Shown: positions 1 to 5,400 of the stretch, in pieces | Position numbering within the stretch: position 1 is the stretch's first letter | Layout: each line of letters starts with the position of its first letter | Source of the DNA: a virus | Length of the DNA stretch: 43,865 nucleotides | Virus record (IMG/VR): IMGVR_UViG_3300048759_000087 | Location: 1 to 43,865 of that record | Direction: 5' to 3' (one strand) | Notes under the pieces: generated by a model | Told to the model about the DNA's origin: nothing | Databases searched by the model: none | What the model saw: only the letters and a program-made list of their open reading frames with translations | Position numbers and translations under genes: made by a program

Positions 1-157
1 TGCCGTCGAAGATCGGGCGCTTTTTGACGCTGCTTTCCGTCTCGAGGTACTCCACCACTTCCCAGCCGTTGACCTTGGCGAAAGCCCGGCACTCGTCGAG
101 CTGCATGTCCTGCTTTTGCTGTTTGGTGGACACGCGGGCGTAGATGGCTGCTCTCAT
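1..157 (-). CDS. Serine site-specific recombinase, N-terminal part (cut by window edge)
   Basis: The 52 visible residues start MRAAIYARVST and continue with a glutamine-rich helix and QLDECR. This is the start of the resolvase/invertase catalytic domain: the Ser in ARVST is the expected nucleophile and the first Arg of ARVS is an active-site residue. Such enzymes cut and rejoin DNA through a 5' phosphoserine link. The rest lies beyond the left edge, so it cannot be told whether this is a small resolvase, a large serine integrase or a transposase. The ATG at 157 overlaps the TAA of the preceding gene (TAATG). No Shine-Dalgarno sequence is seen; the recurrent element at 159-173 sits directly in front instead. 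The family call is firm, the biological role is not. Confidence 0.85.
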   Translation of the reverse strand, partial: MRAAIYARVSTKQQKQDMQLDECRAFAKVNGWEVVEYLETESSVKKRPIFDG

Positions 158-357
158 TACCGGGCTTTTCGCCACGGGTCATCCTGCCTGAAGTACGGGC
201 GGGCCGGCTCCGGTCCAGCCAGGGCTTCGATCCGGGTGACATTCGATCCCGGACACCGCCGCAATGGCAGGCTCCTGCCGGTGTGCCATACCATGACCTC
301 CGGCGCTTCCTGCCAGGTCTCGACCTCGCGCTTACAAACCGGGCAGGTGACTTTCAT
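157..357 (-). CDS. Small CxxC zinc-ribbon-like protein
   Basis: This is a 66-residue protein beginning MKVTCPVCKREVE, with one clear CxxC pair and a further Cys near residue 35 (RRCPGSN). That suggests a metal-binding knuckle, but a full four-Cys set is not present. Its ATG overlaps the stop of the upstream gene (ATGA at 354-357) and its TAA overlaps the recombinase ATG. It therefore sits translationally coupled in the middle of a short operon ending in the serine recombinase. No function is recognised. The tight coupling and CxxC argue that it is real. Confidence 0.6.
   Translation of the reverse strand: MKVTCPVCKREVETWQEAPEVMVWHTGRSLPLRRCPGSNVTRIEALAGPEPARPYFRQDDPWRKAR
159..173 (-). promoter_or_regulatory. 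Recurrent start-proximal element, copy a
   Basis: The minus strand reads GGCGAAAAGCCCGGT, ending one base before the recombinase ATG at 157. GGC-GAAAA-GCC can fold into a three-pair hairpin. It is nearly identical to copies d (10780) and g (22717). Confidence 0.5.
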
Positions 358-575
358 TCTGTCCCCTTATCCCGCAGGCGAGTGACAATCACCGCCCTGG
401 TGCCTGCCCAGTACTTTTTCATGCGCGCGGAGACTTCCTGCCGTTCGTCGGCGCCCATCGATTTCCGGCCGCGCTTGCCCTTCCCATCCCGCACGCGCTC
501 CAGCCGGCGGATCGCGGTGTCGATGGCGCGGAGCTCGTCGTGCAATTCGCGGAGCATCCTCTCGGTATTCATCAT
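354..575 (-). CDS. Small basic protein with RGRKS and ERxxVSxRMKxYW motifs
   Basis: This is a 73-residue protein. The start at 575 is chosen because a GAGGGG Shine-Dalgarno lies four bases upstream; a longer frame opens at 605 without one. Residues 1-30 are a probable helix (ELHDELRAIDTAIRRLERV). They are followed by a basic KGKRGRKSMG stretch resembling an AT-hook, then ERQEVSARMKKYWAG. The last motif resembles the TPEQRxEQGRKxALKRW and LEQRSERARRMANARW tails of two other small proteins here (1409-1579 and 38625-38813). Binding to nucleic acid is a guess from the charge. Start and stop both overlap neighbours by ATGA. Confidence 0.65.
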   Translation of the reverse strand: MMNTERMLRELHDELRAIDTAIRRLERVRDGKGKRGRKSMGADERQEVSARMKKYWAGTRAVIVTRLRDKGTE

Positions 576-676
576 TTGCCCCTCGTCCGATGGAACGCGT
601 ACCATAGCAGGCGCGCCCCAAGAAACACGTCGGCCGCGTAGATCGCGAGCAGCACTCCGGCGCCGATCTCCCGCAT
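572..676 (-). CDS. 34-residue single-span membrane protein
   Basis: The ATG at 676 follows the stop of the upstream gene directly (TGAATG), and its TGA at 574-572 overlaps the next ATG. Translation gives a short start (MREIG), one hydrophobic span at about residues 5-25 (VLLAIYAADVFLGARLLWYAF) and a basic tail HRTRGK, so an N-out or signal-anchor topology is likely. It has no good Shine-Dalgarno and would depend on coupling. No function is recognised. Phages often carry such peptides as lysis or exclusion factors, but nothing here shows that. The exact packing between two coupled genes is the main support. Confidence 0.5.
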   Translation of the reverse strand: MREIGAGVLLAIYAADVFLGARLLWYAFHRTRGK

Positions 677-1306
677 TCAGCGCCCCGCTTTCTTCGGCGC
701 CGCGGCCGCCTGAACCAGCCCGAGGACCGTTTGCGCGCTAACCTGGTCGCCGTATTCCTTGCGAGCGTACGACAGGGTGAACCAAAAGACGTCCACCAGC
801 TGCCGGCACTGCGAGAGCAATGCCAGCGATTCGGGACTCATCATCTGCTGCGCTGCCGGCGCCGCCGCGGCGATCGGCGGTGCCTGCGCAGCCGATTCCA
901 CCCGTTGAATCATCTTGTCCTCCAGTCTACGATCGTTCCACTTGTCGCCGTTCGCCCTGGCGTCCGATTGCGCCCTCCGGAGCTCCGAGTCCGTCGATAG
1001 CCAGGCCGTCCACTCGCGCGGATCCCCGCGCTTCCCGCTCCACTGCATGCACACGCAAATCTTTTCACCCGCCCGCGCGCCCAGTGCCGCGATCTTCGCC
1101 GCCGGCTCCGGATCCAGGAACATCACCCGCCCGTCGACCAGTGAGAACATCACTCTCTCTCCGGTCCGCGTGTTCACCGTCTTGCCCTGCGAGTACTTCA
1201 ACGCCATCTCGACCGGCTTGTTTGGCTCGAATTCCACCGGCTCTCTCAGTCCACTGATCGGCTTCGACTCGATCGGTCTCGGGCTCACCATGTACGCCGC
1301 GCTCAT
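677..1306 (-). CDS. Conserved-looking phage protein of unknown function
   Basis: This is 209 residues from the ATG at 1306, which has AGGAGG eight bases upstream; ATGs at 1312 and 1351 are worse placed. The N-terminal half looks like a folded, strand-rich domain (GKTVNTRTGERVMFSLVD, then GRVMFLDPEP, then GEKICVCMQWSG). An Ala/Pro/Gln-rich linker near residues 135-160 and a C-terminal helical part (CRQLVDVFWFTLSYARKEYG) follow. A small beta-barrel nucleic-acid binder would fit the N-terminal half, but no family was recognised. It is the first gene of the minus cassette that ends in the serine recombinase. Confidence 0.7.
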   Translation of the reverse strand: MSAAYMVSPRPIESKPISGLREPVEFEPNKPVEMALKYSQGKTVNTRTGERVMFSLVDGRVMFLDPEPAAKIAALGARAGEKICVCMQWSGKRGDPREWTAWLSTDSELRRAQSDARANGDKWNDRRLEDKMIQRVESAAQAPPIAAAAPAAQQMMSPESLALLSQCRQLVDVFWFTLSYARKEYGDQVSAQTVLGLVQAAAAPKKAGR

Positions 1307-1408
1307 TCGCATTGCCTCCTGAAACCAGAATAGCTTAAGCAGCTTAAACAATCAAGAGAAAACAGCACCGGCGTTGCAAAAAAGGTTTTAACGGCTTAAG
1401 GTAGACTT
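1307..1408. promoter_or_regulatory. Divergent promoter region with GCTTAA repeats
   Basis: This is the gap between the minus cassette (start 1306) and the plus cassette (start 1409), and it is more AT-rich than its surroundings. GCTTAA occurs at 1333-1338 and 1342-1347 (nine bases apart, the first inside the palindrome GCTTAAGC) and again at 1394-1399. A possible plus-strand -35 is TTGCAA at 1375-1380. The repeats could be binding sites for one regulator controlling both directions; this is inference from the spacing. Confidence 0.45.
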
Positions 1409-1579
1409 ATGGCTAAGCAGGACGTCATCAGCGAATACCTAGCTACGATCGGAGCCAAGGGCGGCGCCGCGCGCGTCCCAAAGGGCACATCAGCCCTCAC
1501 CCCTGAGCAACGCAAAGAGCAGGGCAGAAAGGGCGCGCTCAAACGCTGGGGGAACAAAAGAAAGAAGGCCGCCAAATGA
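1409..1579 (+). CDS. 56-residue basic protein with TPEQRxxQGRKGALKRW motif
   Basis: The ATG at 1409 opens a short frame ending TGA at 1577-1579, which overlaps the ATG of the next gene (ATGA). The first 15 residues (MAKQDVISEYLATIG) may form a helix. A Gly/Ala turn follows (KGGAARVPKG), then TPEQRKEQGRKGALKRWGNK and a Lys-rich end. The motif is shared in outline with the proteins at 354-575 and 38625-38813, a type of very small basic protein that is often repeated in genomes of soil bacteria. Function is unknown; DNA or RNA binding is only suggested by charge. No strong Shine-Dalgarno is visible. Confidence 0.6.
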   Translation: MAKQDVISEYLATIGAKGGAARVPKGTSALTPEQRKEQGRKGALKRWGNKRKKAAK

Positions 1580-1971
1580 GAGTACTCCTAGTGCTCGCCG
1601 CAGTCTGCGCGGTATTCGCCGCGGCGCCCAAGCGGGAGTGGAAACCCGGAACTATCATCGAGACTGCTCACGCTCTGCAACGCGAGCCGCCTGTGGCAAT
1701 GTTCGGCAGCCTCCCCGACCCCGCAGCCGCCGGGCCTTCCCTCTCACTCAATTTCAGCCCCACGGCTTGGCTCGGTCTGCGGATCGAGACGCCGGGCCTC
1801 GTCTACCAGGTCATGTGCGCCGCGCGAGGCGGCCACACGCCGGATGTCACGTTGCACGGCTCCGTGAAGTATGCGCTCGTGAAGGGTAAGTTCTACCTGC
1901 TCGACAACTCGGGCAAAGAATGGCAGATGACAGTGCTCGAAAAGGTCCTGCTCACGGGCGCGCAAAATTAA
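1576..1971 (+). CDS. Secreted or periplasmic small protein (Sec signal peptide)
   Basis: This 131-residue protein begins with a clear signal peptide (MRVLLVLAAVCAVFAAAPK), with likely cleavage after an Ala near residue 16-18. The mature part is about 113 residues and looks strand-rich, ending with GKFYLLDNSGKEWQMTVLEKVL, and has one Cys near residue 80. The gene is coupled to the small basic protein before it (ATGA). Its last four bases overlap the end of the convergent gene at 1968-2162. It lies outside the late operon and on the other strand, so it looks like a moron carried for the lysogen. The family was not recognised; an envelope role such as exclusion of other phages is possible but not shown. 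Confidence 0.65.
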   Translation: MRVLLVLAAVCAVFAAAPKREWKPGTIIETAHALQREPPVAMFGSLPDPAAAGPSLSLNFSPTAWLGLRIETPGLVYQVMCAARGGHTPDVTLHGSVKYALVKGKFYLLDNSGKEWQMTVLEKVLLTGAQN

Positions 1972-2162
1972 GAGCTCTCGCGCACCAGCGCCGACATCTC
2001 CGCCGCACAGACGTCTTTGCGCTTATAGGTGAGGGCCACCTCGGAGAGTATTCGCGTCTCTGACTCGAGCACGGAGTTCCGCAGCTTCAGATTCAGATAC
2101 ACGTTCACCAGTTGGCCTGCGATCGCCAAAAACGCCACCACCGCCGAAATCCACCCCGCCAT
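1968..2162 (-). CDS. 64-residue single-span membrane protein
   Basis: The ATG at 2162 is preceded by GAGGGG six bases upstream, which decides the start; longer frames to 2189 or 2267 lack this. Residues 3-24 form one hydrophobic span (WISAVVAFLAIAGQLVNVYL). A helical, coiled-coil-like segment follows (KLRNSVLESETRILSEVALTYKR) with one Cys near residue 52. It would be the last gene of the long minus operon after the 1913-residue protein, separated from it by the plus-strand Acb2-like gene. A role in lysis (small spanin or holin partner) or in exclusion is possible; no family is recognised. Confidence 0.6.
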   Translation of the reverse strand: MAGWISAVVAFLAIAGQLVNVYLNLKLRNSVLESETRILSEVALTYKRKDVCAAEMSALVRESS

Positions 2163-2176
2163 GTTCCCCTCTGAGT

Positions 2177-2187
2177 GGTAATTCGCC
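2177..2187 (-). promoter_or_regulatory. Recurrent element, copy b
   Basis: The minus strand reads GGCGAATTACC, followed by ACTCAG and then the GAGGGG Shine-Dalgarno of the gene starting at 2162. The run GGCGAATWACCACTCAG is shared with copy h at 25384. On the plus strand it lies about 12 bases upstream of the Acb2-like ATG. Confidence 0.45.
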
Positions 2188-2199
2188 ATACTTGAAGGC

Positions 2200-2487
2200 A
2201 TGACACCACAACAACTCTCCGAGCCTGCCGTCCCCAAGGTGGACATCACGCGCGCAACAACACTCACTCCAGCCGTCGAAGCCGCGGTGTTCGATGCCTT
2301 CGACTACCACGCGTGGACCCCGGAACAAATCGAAGCGGGCAGCCGCGTACGCCAGGTATTAGCCCAGGCCGTCTGCCAGATCATTTCTGACGTCCCACCA
2401 GGCCCCGACCGCGCCGTCGCCATACGGAAGATCCGCGAGGCGCGCATGGATGCCAACTCGGCGATCACCCACGGCGGGAAATACTAG
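2200..2487 (+). CDS. Acb2/Tad1-like hairpin-domain protein (candidate anti-CBASS/anti-Thoeris)
   Basis: This 95-residue protein has a flexible first third (to about residue 32), then a compact helical hairpin: FDYHAWTPEQIEAGSRVRQ opens helix 1, a short turn follows at SDVPPGPDR, and helix 2 ends with EARMDANSAIT. The Y-H-x-P/W-x-x-x-Q-I entry, the PxxDRxxAIxKIxEA turn and the closing M.ANxAI are the recognisable features of the Acb2/Tad1 hairpin family. Known members are phage proteins of about 90 residues. Acb2 soaks up cyclic nucleotides made by CBASS, and Tad1 soaks up the Thoeris signal. This protein would act in the cytoplasm to blunt host signalling defence. It lies on the plus strand against the late operon, and its stop TAG shares the CTAG palindrome with the stop of the convergent gene. 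Homology is likely; which signal it binds cannot be read from sequence. Confidence 0.7.
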   Translation: MTPQQLSEPAVPKVDITRATTLTPAVEAAVFDAFDYHAWTPEQIEAGSRVRQVLAQAVCQIISDVPPGPDRAVAIRKIREARMDANSAITHGGKY

Positions 2488-5400
2488 CGCTTGCCCGAAA
2501 CGATTTCATCCCAGATCGACCGATTCGCCGGCGGCTCGTACTCTTCGAGCTCGCCGTGTCTCATCCGCATGCCACCTGAGGGGACGTGCCGCGGCGCCGT
2601 TCCAGCGAAGGGAACCGTCAGAAACTCCGGCACACTGTACTGATCCGCTTTCGGACCGATCAGCATGTCCTTCCAGTTCGTCAGAGTGAGCGGAGTGGGC
2701 GCGACGCCTTTAGCCGCTTCCCAGAGTCCGCGCGCCGTCGACGCCACCGGATTCATGCCCTTCGGAATCAGCTCGCGGTGCAGGAAGTCCTCGTTGTTCG
2801 CCAGCTCCATCCCGGTCCGGATGAACGGGGCGCCCTTCCCAGCCATGAACCGGATCGGCCCCTGCACTCCGCCGTAGTCGAGCGTGTCGTGCACAAAGTT
2901 GACGACGTCGCCCCCGGCGCCCTTGAAAAACACGTTCTGGTAGATGTCTTTTCCGTCCTTGTCGTGCCCCATGTACACCTGCGTGGGATCCTTCGACAGT
3001 CTCCCGCCCAGCATTAGGCTAGTGGCCTCCGTCAGAGCGATCCCGCCCACCAGTTGGCGGATCCAGAACATACGCGCGAGCTTCCCAGCCTCTGTACCGC
3101 GTTCGAACGAGTACTTGAGATTGAACACGTTACTGATCGTCCAATCGGGCGCCAATAACAGCGCGCGCGTGACCTCGACGCTCATGTGGTTGATCCCAAG
3201 ATTCTCCCAGTTCAGCCCACCGTAGACCGCGTTAATCTCTTTACTGATCGAGCCCATGGCCGCCCGCGTCTCCATCTGCGTCGCGTTCGGGTGGTCCGCC
3301 AGCCAGGCCGCCTTATGGAGTCCGTAATCGGTGACCTTGAACTGACGCTGGATCTTGCCGAAAGTGAATTCCGTGATTTTGCCGGCGAGATGGTCGACCT
3401 CGCGCACCACCGGAGCGCTCTTCCAAATATCCCCCCAGGTCGGAATCAGCCCGGGCTCGAGCGCTTTGTACGCTTCCACCGTGCGCCCGAGCACCGAGGT
3501 GGTACCGCCGTGCCCGATGAACTCCCGCTCCGCCTTCAGGAAGTCGGCGCTATCGCGATCGGCACGTAGGCCTTGCCACCAACCCTTTGGCCCCATGTTG
3601 GCCAGAGCCATATAGTTCTCGGTGGTCACGTGGAAGAACGAGAGACCCAACTGTACGGCCTTCAGATATGCCTGCGTGTGTCGCAATTGCGCGAAGCCCG
3701 GCAACCGGTTCATGTAATCCGGATCCGTGATCGGCCGCAGAGCCTGGTCGATAACTTTGGGGACATAGAGCTGCTGCTCCGCGAGTACCTTTTCTCCCGT
3801 CACTGGGTCTACATACTCGCCATCCTGTGAGAACAAGCGAGAATGGCGCGCGGCCGCGACCCAGCCCTCCGGAATCCGGCGGTCCGAACCGGCGAACCAT
3901 TTAGCGGCGCCGTTGGCGTACCCTCCGACTCCCGGACGCCGCAGGGCCTCGATCAGTAAGTGAGTCGCGCGCGCCGTGGCGAAAGCGTCGCCGTGAATCG
4001 CAAACGCTACGAACGGGTCGAGGGTCTTCGGCTTCACATTGTCCGCGATCGCATCGAGCACGGTGGGATATTCGCGCCTCGCCGAGAACGCGTACTCCCG
4101 ACCGATCTTGCCGCCGAGCGCCTTTCCCATTCGCTCTCCGATCGGCACCGGCACCGGCGCTTCGCCCTTCGGAAATAACAGGTGGGTGAAGTACCGCTCC
4201 GAGTTCAATTCTCGAGGGATGAATCCCAACCGATGCCCCTCGGCGAATGACGCCTCAGCGATCGTGGTCAGCACCTTATCCGCATCGAGCATACGTTTCG
4301 TGGGGTGCAGCGCCTGCAGGATTGCCGGCCGCAACTCCTGGATCCGATCCATCGCAGTCTTTAGATCGGCGCCGCTGAGCGTCCGCAAATTGACGTGGGT
4401 ACCGTTGAGCCACTGCTGCAGCTCGCCGGGCCGTGTCTTGAAATCACGGTAGATGGCGATGCCCTGCCGCTCCACCGCTCCCGGCACCAGGGCCTTGAGC
4501 CGATCGAGCACCTGGTTGACGCGCGTGACCCACATGTCACGCTCGCCCGTGTAGTATTCGACCAGCCGCTGCCCGAAAGCCTTCTCCGCGGGATCGGCGG
4601 CCGCCTTCTTCACCGCGGCCAGGCCCGCGTCCCTCTTCGCCTTCAGTTCCTTTACCGCCTTGAGATCCGCCCGCAGAAATGAGTCCGCCACGCCGCCGCC
4701 GCTTTTCGCCTTGAACGAAAAACTCCCGCGCTCGTCGCCTGCGAACAGACTCAAGCTCTCCCGCTCCGCCCGCGGCAGATCCTCGGCTGCGAACAGGTTG
4801 CCGCTCTCCGGCCCTTCCTCGTCGAACAGACTCCGCGACTGCGCCGCCTTCAACTTCGAAGCCTTGACCCGCCCGCCGGATTTCATCTGAGCGGTAAGCC
4901 GATCGTGCAGCAGCGCCTCCGGAGTGAATCCGCCGGGCTCCGGCGCCGCCGGCCGCTCCGCGAAAAGATCGTCCTGCGCCTGCGCCCGCGTCTTGGCCGC
5001 AAGGTATGCTTTCCGCAGTAGCGGGCGCACAGTGTCGCCGTACTCTGCCACCATGGCCTTGACATATTCCACGAAGGCATCGCCGGCGCGGTGGATGTAG
5101 TCCCCCGCCACCAGCACCATGTCGTCGAAATCCTGCTTGCTGAAGAGTCCCTGGCCGGCTTCCGAGTCCCGCTGTGAGAAACTGCCGCGCTCGAGTCGCT
5201 TCTTTCTGGCTTTGAGGCGGGCTTTGGCTGCCTCGACGAGTTTGTCATGCTCTGCGCGCGCGGCTTCGACCTGGCGCTCGAGGTCGGACTTAGGGGATTC
5301 CGCGGCCGGCGCGGGCTGCGGTTCGACTACCGGGGCTTGATCGTGTTGCCCGGCGCGAGCTTCACTGTCCCCTGCTGGTAGGCTTCCACTAACTCGTCGA

